NCBI RefSeq assembly: GCF_000612585.1
Contig: NZ_JFCA01000024.1
Coordinates: 40,608 to 104,607, forward strand
From: Pseudomonas sp. CHM02
GTDB taxonomy: Bacteria; Pseudomonadota; Gammaproteobacteria; Pseudomonadales; Pseudomonadaceae
Direction of reading: 5' to 3'
DNA length: 64,000 bases
The notes below the pieces were generated by a model. The model made no database searches. It was not told where the DNA came from and saw nothing but the letters and a program-made list of their open reading frames with translations. This document shows positions 1 through 8,384 of the stretch, piece by piece (within the stretch, counting starts at the first letter, position 1; each line of letters begins with the position of its first letter). Made by a program: the position numbers and the translations under genes.

Positions 1-311
1 TTCTGGTTTTCCAGCACCGAATTGATGCGCCACAGGCCCCAGTTGCGGCCGATCCCATCCACCAGCGGCAAAGGCACCCGCTTGTTTTGCAGCGCACGCA
101 GTTCATCCAGTCGCTGCATGCCTACGCCGTACATGGCGGCGCCGGTGAACGTGAGTTTTTCCAGCTTCTGCCCGCTTTGCCGCGACTGTGGCTTGCTGGC
201 GACAATCGCCAGGTCGCTCCAGCCGCCGTCGCTGTTACGGGCCAACGTGGAATAGGCAAACCCTCGGGAAAGGCCAAAGATAAAGTCGCCCAGTACCATT
301 TGCTGTCGCAT
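1..311 (-). CDS. Tailocin tail protein gpU (partial, cut by window edge)
   Basis: The product resembles the P2 gpU tail-terminator family: it starts MRQQMVLGDFIFGLSRG and continues with a GRNWGLWRI segment. In P2-like tails gpU caps the end of the tube after tape-measure-determined growth. Only the first ~103 residues are visible because the gene runs off the left edge. Its ATG overlaps the stop codon of the tape measure gene (TGATG), which indicates translational coupling. The usual order T-U-X-D predicts gpX, gpD and lysis genes beyond the window. Confidence 0.85.
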   Translation of the reverse strand, partial: MRQQMVLGDFIFGLSRGFAYSTLARNSDGGWSDLAIVASKPQSRQSGQKLEKLTFTGAAMYGVGMQRLDELRALQNKRVPLPLVDGIGRNWGLWRINSVLENQ

Positions 312-1462
312 CAATCACCTCCATGATCGGTCAATGCCGCGTTGCGCCGGATCCCCAGCGAGTCGGTGAACATCGGCACGCATTGGAATTGCAGGGCCTG
401 GATTACTTGGTTGACCACCTGCTGGGCGTCGGCCGGGTTGACCCCGGTAATCTGGATACTCGGGGCAATCGAAACTTGAATGTTGTCGGCACGAGCACTG
501 TTGAGCGCTGTGCTGACCGCGTTCGGTGGCGGCAGGCGATCACTCGAACCGAACAATTTGTCACCCAGCCAGGCGCCTGCCTCACTGCCCAATAAACCAC
601 CGAGTGCCCCGCCGACGACGGTGCCGGCGCCGGGGAAGACCAAAGTGCCGATCGCCGCGCCGGCAGAGGCGCCCGCCCAGGCACCGCCGGCGGTACTCAA
701 GCCGGTGCCGATGGCTTTGGCGTCGCCGTTGCGTACACCCTGAATCACGTCCAGGGTAGCTTCGGCGGTTCTCAATGGCGCCAGCCGCCGAATGCCGGTG
801 GATCCGAGCGTGGCAAAGGCATCGTTCAGGGCACCCGAAGGTAGGTTTGGCCGCGATAACGTTGGCGCTGCAACGCTTGCCCCGGCAAAGGACTGAAAGC
901 TTTGCGTGGTTGCACCCGGTTGAATGCCTGGTGGCGAAGCACCCAAGGCCTGGCGGTTTTGTCCGAATAGGTTCAGCAGGCCTGAACCACGCCCACCCAG
1001 TTTTTTGCGACCTTTGACTTTCTTACTGATCGGGTCCCAGGCCCAATCAATCGCTTTTTCAGCAACTTTGCTTTTCAACGCGTCCCACAACTCGCCTACA
1101 ACCGCCTTGGCCGCGCTCTCCAGAGCACCATCAGCGGGCTTCTCGGGCTCATCTTTCAATGCGCTCGTGGCGACATCGGCCGCTTTAGGCACCAGCGAAT
1201 CGCCATTGATGAACAACGTGCTGTTGAGCGTCTCCAGCGTCTCGCGCAGTCGCACTTGCTCCTGGGTCAAGGCATTGATGTCCACACTGAGGGTAACCAA
1301 CGCAGAGCGCAGTTCAAACGGCGGCTGCGATGCAGCTTCCAGGCTTAAAGGTGCCGCAGCGCTTGTGGAAAACGGTGCCAGCACATTGCCAAGATCCGCC
1401 TCGCCGATCATCCAGCGGAAGTCTTCCTGAGCGAGCTTGATCCCATACTTAGTGTCTTGCAT
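311..1462 (-). CDS. Tailocin tape measure protein (short)
   Basis: This 383-residue protein lies between gpE/E' and gpU, the tape measure position in P2-like tails. It has a charged helical N-terminal part (about residues 1-130), a basic patch near 150-165 and a glycine/alanine-rich hydrophobic stretch at roughly 265-310 that resembles the membrane-like segment of tape measures. Tape measures set tail length and are chaperoned by gpE/E+E'. P2 gpT is about 815 residues, so this one is short and predicts a short tail. A GAG-rich ribosome site precedes the ATG, 8 nt after the end of E'. The call rests more on position and composition than on strong motifs. Confidence 0.8.
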   Translation of the reverse strand: MQDTKYGIKLAQEDFRWMIGEADLGNVLAPFSTSAAAPLSLEAASQPPFELRSALVTLSVDINALTQEQVRLRETLETLNSTLFINGDSLVPKAADVATSALKDEPEKPADGALESAAKAVVGELWDALKSKVAEKAIDWAWDPISKKVKGRKKLGGRGSGLLNLFGQNRQALGASPPGIQPGATTQSFQSFAGASVAAPTLSRPNLPSGALNDAFATLGSTGIRRLAPLRTAEATLDVIQGVRNGDAKAIGTGLSTAGGAWAGASAGAAIGTLVFPGAGTVVGGALGGLLGSEAGAWLGDKLFGSSDRLPPPNAVSTALNSARADNIQVSIAPSIQITGVNPADAQQVVNQVIQALQFQCVPMFTDSLGIRRNAALTDHGGD

Positions 1463-1468
1463 CCCGCT

Positions 1469-2163
1469 CTACTCCTGTTTAACGCCAAGGCGAGTCATCG
1501 CGATGTCGTAGCGGCGCAATGCTTTTGCGGCATCCCATTCGAGGATCTCCGCTTCATTTACCGAGTAAACCAGCGGCACCACATCGAGGATCACTTCGAT
1601 GTCGCGTTGCGAAAGAAGGCCGCCGGTTGATTTAAAAAATCGTCAATGCGCTCCTGCAATCCGGTCCAGTCGGGCACGGTCAGGCCGGCGAGATCGGGGA
1701 TCATCAGGCCTGTGCAGTGAGCGGTGATGAACTCGGCGCGCTCTTTGTTGGTGGTGAGTTTTTTCATCACCTTGGTGGCGCGCAGGGCGGGCATTTCCAG
1801 GAACAACTCGCTGAAGGTACGGCCCGCTGCGTCGAGGGGCAGCAGCAATTGGACGGGCTCTTCGTGGGACGACGCCGCCGGTTCACCGAGGAAAAACGAC
1901 GCGGGACGTGTCGACATCTCGTGCACGTATTGGGCGATGGTCACGTAGTCCGGGCGCTTGAGTTGGTCGAGTTCTTTTTCCGACAGGCCGGTGGCGAGTT
2001 TCGCCAGTTCGAAGAACTGATCGTCCTCGTCATCACCGGCCCGGGCCAGCGCTTCTTTTTGCGCGGCGTAGTACAGCGGCTTGAGTTGAACCTGCTGGAT
2101 CGTCGCGCCGGTGTCGGCGGTAATCGGGGACAGCAGGGCATGCAGCGGTGGCATCCAGGCCAT
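1469..2163 (-). CDS. Tail assembly chaperone gpE+E' made by -1 frameshift
   Basis: The zero-frame product gpE (190 aa) starts MAWMPPLHALLSP after an AAGGA ribosome site and stops at 1591-1593. At 1630-1636 (minus strand) the message reads T TTA AAT in the zero frame, a classic X XXY YYZ slippery heptamer. Slipping back one base opens a frame that runs to a TAG at 1469-1471, giving a 231-residue E+E' fusion ending RLGVKQE. P2, lambda and R-type tailocins use the same arrangement: gpE and the longer frameshift product bind the tape measure during tail assembly. The shift site is about 14 codons before the zero-frame stop, as expected. Confidence 0.85.
1630..1636 (-). other. Programmed -1 ribosomal frameshift site (T TTA AAT)
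   Basis: The heptamer is in register with the gpE reading frame (codons TTT TTA AAT). After slippage the tRNAs re-pair on TTT AAA. An adjacent T-run (T TTT TTA) offers a second possible slip site. The -1 frame stays open for 53 further codons to 1469. Confidence 0.8.
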
Positions 2164-2206
2164 GGGGCTATTCCTTGATAAAATCGTTGCAGTGAACACG
2201 GTCGTT

Positions 2207-2293
2207 GTAGGAGCCGGCTTGCCGGCGATGCAGGCGACTTGGTTTGTCGGGTGTACCGAGGTGACGCGATCGCTGGCACGCCAGCGCCTACAG
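2207..2293. repeat. REP-type repeat inside the tailocin operon
   Basis: The left arm begins GTAGGAGCCGGCTTGCCGGC, the core of the REP family seen at 18380, 28116 and 37235 in this window. The right arm (about 2269-2293, ending GCGCCTACAG) is a diverged inverse copy. It occupies most of the gap between the tube gene and gpE, the only sizeable gap in an otherwise tightly packed block. Confidence 0.75.
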
Positions 2294-2308
2294 GAATCGT
2301 GTTTGGGC

Positions 2309-2815
2309 TTAAGGCATCAGCACGGCGCGGCGGGCGTCGCCGAGGATGTCGACGCCGTTGAGGACGAACTTCTGGGTGCGTACGTCGATGTCGATCACTG
2401 GAATGCCGTTTTCCAGGCGAGTGTAGGTGCGGCAGGACAACTCAAGCGTGGTGAGGGCCTTGTCGCCCATCTTCAGCTTGGCTTCGGACAGGGATTTCAG
2501 CTTGCCGCCGACTGTGTGATAGGTGAAATACGTCTTGCCGTCCTGGTCCTGGCCGGCTTCCCGCACGTTGAGCAGGATGTCATCACCCAGGCGCACACCC
2601 AGGGCCAGCATGATTTCCGGGCCCGCGCCCTGCAGCACCAGTATGGCGCCGAGCGCCTTGCCGCTCTTGGCCATTTCCTCGGCAATGAAGCGACCGCCGG
2701 ACATGGGCTCCATTTCGAACTCGATCTTCGGCGGGGTGAACTCCTCCACGGTCGCGGACAACGGCAGGCCTTGAAGGGTGGCCGCAATGGCCTGTCTGAC
2801 TCGGTTGGTAAACAT
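2309..2815 (-). CDS. Tailocin major tail tube protein (FII)
   Basis: The 168-residue product has the size and sequence character of P2 gpFII/R-pyocin tube proteins, for example EFTPPKIEFEMEPM near residue 25 and a C-terminal VIDIDVRTQKFVLNGVD. It polymerises into the inner tube that is driven through the target envelope when the sheath contracts. The ATG overlaps the stop codon of the sheath gene (TAATG), so sheath and tube are translationally coupled. The next gene downstream is gpE, after a REP element. Confidence 0.93.
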   Translation of the reverse strand: MFTNRVRQAIAATLQGLPLSATVEEFTPPKIEFEMEPMSGGRFIAEEMAKSGKALGAILVLQGAGPEIMLALGVRLGDDILLNVREAGQDQDGKTYFTYHTVGGKLKSLSEAKLKMGDKALTTLELSCRTYTRLENGIPVIDIDVRTQKFVLNGVDILGDARRAVLMP

Positions 2816-3981
2816 TAGAGAACGTCCTCCAGGAACTGCTCGATGATTTCATCGCGGGCATTGAGTTGATAAATCATGTGTTCGTTCGGCGCGTAGCGGC
2901 CGTAGTCGATGACGATGTACCAGGTGCCGTTCTTGTACTTCTCGACACTGTTCAGTTCCGGGTGCAGGTACACGCTGCCGCCGGGAATGGTTTCGTCGGC
3001 GACCAGGGTTTGCAGCCAGTCGTTGATGCGCTTGACCTCCTGGTCCATGAAGGACTTGGTGAGGTTCTTGGCCATGGCTTTCTGGCCGGCCTGGACCAGC
3101 TTGCGGCTGATGGCATCTTCCAGGCCGACGTAGCTGATGAACTTGCCGGTGATGGAACGGTTACCTAGCAGCGAGAAGCCACCGAGGATGGTGCGGGCGT
3201 AGTAGCTCACGCCGTAGCGGTTGAGCAGGTCGCCTTCGGTGGAGGTGTCGAGGATGTTGTACTCGACCACGCGGGAAACGTCCTCGGCGAACGTCACCTG
3301 ATTACCTGGGCTTTCCCATTGCTTGACCTTGGCCAGCGCCGCGATGGCCAGGGATGACGGCGCGAGAAACACGTTTTTCTTCGCCGCCTTGGAGTACACC
3401 GACGGCATGTTGTGCACCAGCAGGCACCGGTCGAAACCCAAGTCGGCACCGCCCAGCTCGCCACTGTAGGTCACTTGGTCGGCGACGCTTGCGTCCTTGC
3501 CATCCAACACCACGCGGGCCTTGATGCGTTTGCCGAACGAGGCGAACTCGCCGGCCACGGCCTTGGTACCGGTGAAGCCTGGGGCACCAATAATGGTCAG
3601 GTCTTCCGGCACGCTGGCCAGCGCAGCCAGGCCCAGTTTGCGACCGGTGACCGGCTCGTCGCCGCCGATCACGTTGTTGAGGGTGTCCGCCGGAGTGGCG
3701 CCCTCCTCCACGATCACCACGTAGACCGGCACCTTGACCACTTTGAGGATTTGGTAGACGGCGTGGAACAGCGTACCCGTCTCTGCGCCAGTCGGGTCCA
3801 GCAGCGCCTGGGTGGTGAAGCTGTTGATACGGAACGGCGCGTTTTTCGGGATCGACGCATGGGCGTTCGGCGCAGTGCCGACCAGACCAATCACATTATC
3901 GCCAAGGCCACCCATGGCCTCGGGGGATTCGGTGGCATTCACGGTGATGCCGTTGTGCTCGAAGTTCAAAACCTCAGCCAT
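2815..3981 (-). CDS. Tailocin contractile sheath protein (FI)
   Basis: The start at 3981 gives a 388-residue protein beginning MAEVLNFEHNGITV; an upstream in-frame extension lacks homology-like sequence and overlaps the 63-aa gene. The sequence is typical of P2 gpFI sheaths: RTILGGFSLLGNRSITGKF in the C-terminal half, GSVYLHPELNS, and an end IIEQFLEDVL. The sheath wraps the tube and contracts to inject it. It ends inside the start codon of the tube gene. Confidence 0.93.
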   Translation of the reverse strand: MAEVLNFEHNGITVNATESPEAMGGLGDNVIGLVGTAPNAHASIPKNAPFRINSFTTQALLDPTGAETGTLFHAVYQILKVVKVPVYVVIVEEGATPADTLNNVIGGDEPVTGRKLGLAALASVPEDLTIIGAPGFTGTKAVAGEFASFGKRIKARVVLDGKDASVADQVTYSGELGGADLGFDRCLLVHNMPSVYSKAAKKNVFLAPSSLAIAALAKVKQWESPGNQVTFAEDVSRVVEYNILDTSTEGDLLNRYGVSYYARTILGGFSLLGNRSITGKFISYVGLEDAISRKLVQAGQKAMAKNLTKSFMDQEVKRINDWLQTLVADETIPGGSVYLHPELNSVEKYKNGTWYIVIDYGRYAPNEHMIYQLNARDEIIEQFLEDVL

Positions 3982-3982
3982 G

Positions 3983-4174
3983 TTAGTCAGCCTTCTTGGT
4001 GGTGGCCTTTTTGGCCGGGGTGGTGTTGAGGACGCTGGTGAGTTCCAGGCGGCCAGCGGTGCGCAGGGCGGATGCTTCGACATCCAGTAGGTCCAGTTCC
4101 TGGCCGACGGTGGACCAATGGCCGGCGCCGGTGGGGAATGGGATGAGGACGGTGTAGGTTTGGCGGGTGGGCAT
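3983..4174 (-). CDS. 63-aa tailocin protein of unknown function
   Basis: The product starts MPTRQTYTVLIPFPTG after a GGAG ribosome site 10 nt upstream and ends in a lysine-rich tail (PAKKATTKKAD). It stops one base before the sheath start, so it is probably cotranslated. I recognise no domain. The R-pyocin clusters I remember have no gene in this place. Its fixed position between fibre module and sheath suggests a small tail-associated or regulatory protein, but that is only inference. Confidence 0.7.
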   Translation of the reverse strand: MPTRQTYTVLIPFPTGAGHWSTVGQELDLLDVEASALRTAGRLELTSVLNTTPAKKATTKKAD

Positions 4175-4193
4175 AAGAGAGAATCTCCAGGCG

Positions 4194-4217
4194 AAAAAAA
4201 ACCGCGGGAGGCGGTTT
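4194..4217 (-). terminator. Intrinsic terminator after the fibre chaperone
   Basis: On the minus strand a 7-bp stem (AAACCGC/GCGGTTT, loop CTCCC) is followed directly by a T-run. It sits inside the presumed late operon, between the fibre/chaperone pair and the 63-aa/sheath/tube genes, so it would reduce or separate expression of the two halves. Confidence 0.7.
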
Positions 4218-4260
4218 GGGGTAAGATCGGCGGGGAAAAAACGCCCGTCAATGCGGCGCG

Positions 4261-4620
4261 TTAGTCGATTTGATCGGCGACCCACGCAGGTGCGACGGGG
4301 CGGTGCTCGCTGTTCGGGAATTCGGGCGACTGGGGCCAGTCGCGAAGAACTTGCATGTAAACCAATAGCGCTTTGAATTGGTCGTGAGATAGCGTGGGGT
4401 CAACACCTATTTCCAGCTGATCGCGGTGACGATCACGAAGCCAAACCAACACCTTCAATTGCTGGTCACGCAAGAAACGCTCGAAAGCTGCTGACTGTGC
4501 AGGGCTGACAAGCGTCAGCTCCGGGCTTTCTTCTTCAACCCACTCCTCGGCGTACCCATACTGGGAATTCGCAAACTTTCCAGTAATTTCCCCAGCATCA
4601 TTTCTTTGAACGTACGGCAT
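4261..4620 (-). CDS. Tail fibre assembly chaperone (Tfa-like)
   Basis: The 119-residue product starts MPYVQRNDAGEITGKFANSQ, the N-terminal pattern of Tfa/gpG-type chaperones, and follows the fibre gene directly. Such proteins fold or cap the C-terminal tip of their cognate fibre. A strong AGGAGG site ends 4 nt before the ATG at 4620, which decides this start over an upstream in-frame ATG at 4650 that lies inside the fibre gene. The C-terminal half (DWPQSPEFPNSEHRPVAP) matches the conserved DWP pattern of the family. Confidence 0.88.
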   Translation of the reverse strand: MPYVQRNDAGEITGKFANSQYGYAEEWVEEESPELTLVSPAQSAAFERFLRDQQLKVLVWLRDRHRDQLEIGVDPTLSHDQFKALLVYMQVLRDWPQSPEFPNSEHRPVAPAWVADQID

Positions 4621-4633
4621 GCTGCCTCCTAAT

Positions 4634-6424
4634 TCACTCAGACCAGCCAAGCGTCAGCATTGAAAATTTCCCAGCGATGTTAGCGCGGCCACGAATCTGA
4701 CCGTTCACATCAGTCCGAACCTCTAACTTGAAGCCCATTGAGTCAATAGAAGCGTCAGTGATAGAGCCGTATCCGGAGACGTAACCGGTCAAGTAGCCAG
4801 CGGAACTGTTGGCACCAAATGCAAGGTCTGCAGTATCCAGAGGGCTGAAGTAAGCGAGAATATTGTTTGTGTAGATCCATGTACTCACGCTTGCCTCAAC
4901 GGTTATACCTGGCGGTACAGTCAATGCAATCGCACGTGCCGTGGTGGTTACATCTGCATCAATCGCGTCCCGTATGGGGTTAACAAAGCGAAAGGCCCGG
5001 CGCCCGGCACTGAACAGGTCCATGACAAAAGGAACAATTGGGCCCTCAGCATCTGTTTTGAAGGATCCGATGCGACGAATCAACTCAAAACCGGTAGGTA
5101 CCACCGGGCTCGTCAGGCTGGCAGAAAAAAGCAGATCAGCTGCCCCACCCACAATCTGTCGAATGACAAAAACGTGATACCAAGTGTTGGGGTTTCTCAC
5201 TGAGATATCCAACTTATTCCCACCATTGCCAACCGACCACACACCACTACCTTGCAAAACTCCAGATAAAGTTGTGGATAGAACCACCGCGTTACCAGCA
5301 GCCCTCGCGCTTCCAGGAGAAACATCGATGGTTGTGTTCGGTGCCGCGGAGTTGAGAGACAGAAGGAAACCGCCAAGGTAGTGGCGGGGCATGGCAACGG
5401 CCAAGTCCGAAGCAAGCGCAGCGATGTCGATATTTCCTTGGTTGATCGGTGCGTTCCAGGCTTTGATGCACCACATTACGGCCATGTTGCGAGCGCGCGT
5501 TTCACTGCCAACCCGTGGGGTACCGTTGATGCCATCAGTAACAGGTGGATACTTCTGCGCCACTGGGGTACCAACAGCGCCCCACGTATCAAATGCCGGC
5601 GTACTTCCACCGCTAGAGCCCGCGCCAGAAAACGTGTGTCCTTGAAACTGGTCGAGCTGATAGCTGCCAAGTACACGGCCAGCATCGACTCCACGCCCAT
5701 GATCCCACCCACGCAAAAACTCCCCACGTGATTCTGGTAATCGAAAGTTTCCAGCGCCTTCATCCCCCTTGTTAAAAAGACCGCCCAGAAACACCGCCAA
5801 CTCGGGAAAAGTCGCAGCACTTCTTATGCTTCCATCTAACTCTAAAAAACCTGGCGCCACTTTATTAACGGGAAACGCAACCATCGTTCCCACAGGCAAT
5901 GCCGACGCCTTGGCTACCATTGCCTCAATCTCAGCCTTCGAGTACGTCCCCTGCTTCAGATAATCCATCACCCAAGCCCGAGTCGCCTTCACCACCGTGT
6001 CATCAATCAACAACGTCACGATCGCCGCATTACTCGTCTCGAAGATCGAGCGAATATAAAACTCTTTCCCCGACCCCGACGTCGCCAACACCGGCTTATA
6101 CGACTCCGGATACTTGACGATGGCATACAGGATCCCGGTGTCCGTCCACAGCCCGGCTTCGCGCACATACCAGCCGCCCACATCCGAAGGGATGGTGACT
6201 TCGGCCATCAACCAGTTGGCGTTTTTCTCATCTTGAAACAAGGCGTTCAACGGCCCGCGCCAGACTTCGCGTTTCAGCGCTTTTGCGCTGGCATCGGGGT
6301 TGTAGACGGCGCCGTTGCCGTCGCCGACGGAGATTTGCGCCAGTTTGATTGGTACGCCGGCAGCCTTGCAGGCGGTTTCGTAGGCAATCCCCGCGTCGGT
6401 GAGCAGGGTGTAATAGTCAGCCAT
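4634..6424 (-). CDS. Tailocin tail fibre with internal collar domain
   Basis: This 596-residue protein has a gpH-like baseplate-attachment N-terminus (about residues 1-155), a phage tail collar domain at about 178-325 (LDGS at 197-200, NFRLPESRGEFLRGWD, then ARNMAVMWCIKAWN), and a further ~265-residue C-terminal part of different character. The C-terminal part should bind the target receptor and set the killing spectrum. In many Pseudomonas fibres the collar is the last domain, so the extra module is notable. Base composition is lower in GC and codon use less biased across about 4640-6000 than in flanking genes, consistent with exchange of the tip. Confidence 0.9.
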   Translation of the reverse strand: MADYYTLLTDAGIAYETACKAAGVPIKLAQISVGDGNGAVYNPDASAKALKREVWRGPLNALFQDEKNANWLMAEVTIPSDVGGWYVREAGLWTDTGILYAIVKYPESYKPVLATSGSGKEFYIRSIFETSNAAIVTLLIDDTVVKATRAWVMDYLKQGTYSKAEIEAMVAKASALPVGTMVAFPVNKVAPGFLELDGSIRSAATFPELAVFLGGLFNKGDEGAGNFRLPESRGEFLRGWDHGRGVDAGRVLGSYQLDQFQGHTFSGAGSSGGSTPAFDTWGAVGTPVAQKYPPVTDGINGTPRVGSETRARNMAVMWCIKAWNAPINQGNIDIAALASDLAVAMPRHYLGGFLLSLNSAAPNTTIDVSPGSARAAGNAVVLSTTLSGVLQGSGVWSVGNGGNKLDISVRNPNTWYHVFVIRQIVGGAADLLFSASLTSPVVPTGFELIRRIGSFKTDAEGPIVPFVMDLFSAGRRAFRFVNPIRDAIDADVTTTARAIALTVPPGITVEASVSTWIYTNNILAYFSPLDTADLAFGANSSAGYLTGYVSGYGSITDASIDSMGFKLEVRTDVNGQIRGRANIAGKFSMLTLGWSE

Positions 6425-7054
6425 TTAGTGCTCCTGTGGATAAAGGGTGGTGGTTTCGACGGTGTAGAGGCCGGCTGCCATAAAGGCGCGCCCTGAGGCC
6501 TCGACGCCTGCCAGCACGTTGGGATAGATCGTGGTGAGTTCGCCGCACAGCGTGGCGGCGCCGATGCTGTGGCGACCGGAGGCGCTCAGGCCCACGGAGA
6601 TCGACAGAATGTCGCGCTCGCTTTTGGCGTCGGCCAGGCGGCGGTCGAGTCGGGCATCGATGGTTTCGCTGTAGGGCAATTCGGTCCAGGCCCGTACGGC
6701 AAAGCTGTAGGGCACGCCGGGGGGTTGTTGCTCGTACCAGGCGCGCACTTCGGGGCTGAGTTGCAGGCCCTTGGCGGCGTTTTCCAGGGCTTGGCGGGTG
6801 CCAGCCTGGCGGGCGGTGGGCCAGGCGAGTTTGACCGTCAGGCGTTTCTCGGCCTCGGGCGCCGTGGTGCTCCATTCGTTCACCGCGCGGTCCGCTGCCA
6901 GGTAGGGCAAGAACGCTGCCGGTGTGCGATTTGGGTCCATCAACTGTGGGAACGGTGGTGTTACCCGCTCCAGCAACTGGCCGAAACCCAGGTCCAACCC
7001 TTTCTCCAGCGGTGAACTGTTGGCCGGCAACAGGCTCGCTTTAGGTTCACTCAT
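6425..7054 (-). CDS. Tailocin baseplate protein gpI
   Basis: The 209-residue product fits the P2 gpI tail protein family: an early GFGQLLERVTPPFPQLMDP segment and TAPEAEKRLTVKLAWP in the middle. gpI links the baseplate wedge to the fibre. It overlaps the end of gpJ by 4 nt, and the fibre gene begins immediately after its stop, so J, I and fibre are translationally coupled. Confidence 0.9.
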   Translation of the reverse strand: MSEPKASLLPANSSPLEKGLDLGFGQLLERVTPPFPQLMDPNRTPAAFLPYLAADRAVNEWSTTAPEAEKRLTVKLAWPTARQAGTRQALENAAKGLQLSPEVRAWYEQQPPGVPYSFAVRAWTELPYSETIDARLDRRLADAKSERDILSISVGLSASGRHSIGAATLCGELTTIYPNVLAGVEASGRAFMAAGLYTVETTTLYPQEH

Positions 7055-8046
7055 AGCGTGCGCACCTCCACCTCGACGCCCGTGCAGTACGGAGCCTGGA
7101 ACGCCGTGCTGATGATCGGCTCCAGCGGTTCGAGGATCTGCAGCTGCACGGCGCCAGCGCTGTGGATGGCGTAGTCGATCCAGCTGGGGTCGACTCGGCC
7201 TTCCAGGCGATGGCAGGAGTCGGCGTAGGTTTGCAGCAGCTGTTGCGCAGCGATTTGGGTCAACCCCGAATCCGGGCCGGCGTTGATCTTGGCCAGTACG
7301 CGAATCTTGTAGCGTTGAATCTGCGCGCCTTGGACGGTGACCAGGTCAGTCTCGGGTCTTACATCGGGCCGTGCGAAATGTCGCCGTACGCCGTCAAGCA
7401 AATCAGCAGACGCCGTGCCATCGCCGTCCCTTGAAAGCACAGTGACCATCACCTCGCCGGGGGCGGTGCGCCGGCCGTTGCCGTCCTTGACCTGGGCGGC
7501 GTAGCCGTCCGGCTCAAAGGTGTAGCTGACGGTGACCACGCCCGGTGTGGCGCTTTGCACCTTGACCGACGGTCGCTCGCCGAGGGTGAACACCTCGCGA
7601 CGGTATTGCATGCGCGAGCCTGCCGCCGGGGCATGAGGGGCCAGGTAGTAACGCAGGCGAGCATCGTCGTCGCTTTCCAGCGTCGGCGGCACCGGTGGGA
7701 AGGCAGCCGGGTCACCGGGATCGAGCACCTGGCGCTCCAGCCCCATGTCGGCCAGGCGTGCATCCAGGTTGCTGCCGGTGGCCCACCACGCCAGCATCTG
7801 TTTGATGCGGGCGTTGTACTTGCGCTCGTGGGTTTGCAAGCGCACGCAAAACGCTTCCAGGGCCAGGGTCAGCAGCTCGCTTTCATTGTCGAGGCTGACC
7901 TTGAGTTTGGCCGCGTTTTGCGGCGCTCGGGTGGCGACGTAGTCGACGACGAAGGCCTTGAACTCGGCCAACAACGGTTCGAACTCGTCCACCGCGATGA
8001 TGGCCGGTTCCGCCAGTTGGTTCTGGCCAGGGATCAACATGCTCAT
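7051..8046 (-). CDS. Tailocin baseplate assembly protein gpJ
   Basis: The 331-residue protein belongs to the baseplate J family: EFEPLLAEFKAFVVDYVATR near the N-terminus and SDDDARLRYYLAPHAPA about residue 125-140, followed by conserved ATPGVVTVSY. It forms the baseplate wedge with gpW and gpI. It overlaps gpW by 4 nt and gpI by 4 nt, which is the usual tight V-W-J-I order. Confidence 0.93.
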   Translation of the reverse strand: MSMLIPGQNQLAEPAIIAVDEFEPLLAEFKAFVVDYVATRAPQNAAKLKVSLDNESELLTLALEAFCVRLQTHERKYNARIKQMLAWWATGSNLDARLADMGLERQVLDPGDPAAFPPVPPTLESDDDARLRYYLAPHAPAAGSRMQYRREVFTLGERPSVKVQSATPGVVTVSYTFEPDGYAAQVKDGNGRRTAPGEVMVTVLSRDGDGTASADLLDGVRRHFARPDVRPETDLVTVQGAQIQRYKIRVLAKINAGPDSGLTQIAAQQLLQTYADSCHRLEGRVDPSWIDYAIHSAGAVQLQILEPLEPIISTAFQAPYCTGVEVEVRTL

Positions 8047-8375
8047 GTCACGACCTCGAAGGATTGTTGGCGGTTTTTCCAGGTGCCGGCGAAGCGCAGC
8101 AACAAGCCGGCACCCTGGCGAGTGGCGACGATGACCTGGGGTTGAAAGTCGGCGATACCGTTCTGGGCGTTATAGAACGCTTGGGCGGCGTGGCTCTGAG
8201 CGAGGATCAGCAGGTCATCGCCAAGGTTCTGGCCGAGCAGTTGCGGGATCAACGAGCCGTACAGCGGGCGCTTCTGGCGGGTGCCTGCAGGAGTGGTCAG
8301 CGCTCGGGTGGCGCGCTGCACGAATTGCAGCCAGTCATCGACGGCTGCCCCGGTGTTCCTATCGATTCCGATCAT
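8043..8375 (-). CDS. Tailocin baseplate wedge protein gpW (gp25-like)
   Basis: The 110-residue protein starts MIGIDRNTGAAVDDW and contains the gp25/gpW core RPLYGSLIPQLLGQNL followed by a short beta region. This lysozyme-like-fold protein initiates sheath assembly on the baseplate. It lies 9 nt after gpV and overlaps gpJ. Confidence 0.92.
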   Translation of the reverse strand: MIGIDRNTGAAVDDWLQFVQRATRALTTPAGTRQKRPLYGSLIPQLLGQNLGDDLLILAQSHAAQAFYNAQNGIADFQPQVIVATRQGAGLLLRFAGTWKNRQQSFEVVT

Positions 8376-8384
8376 GGCAAATCC

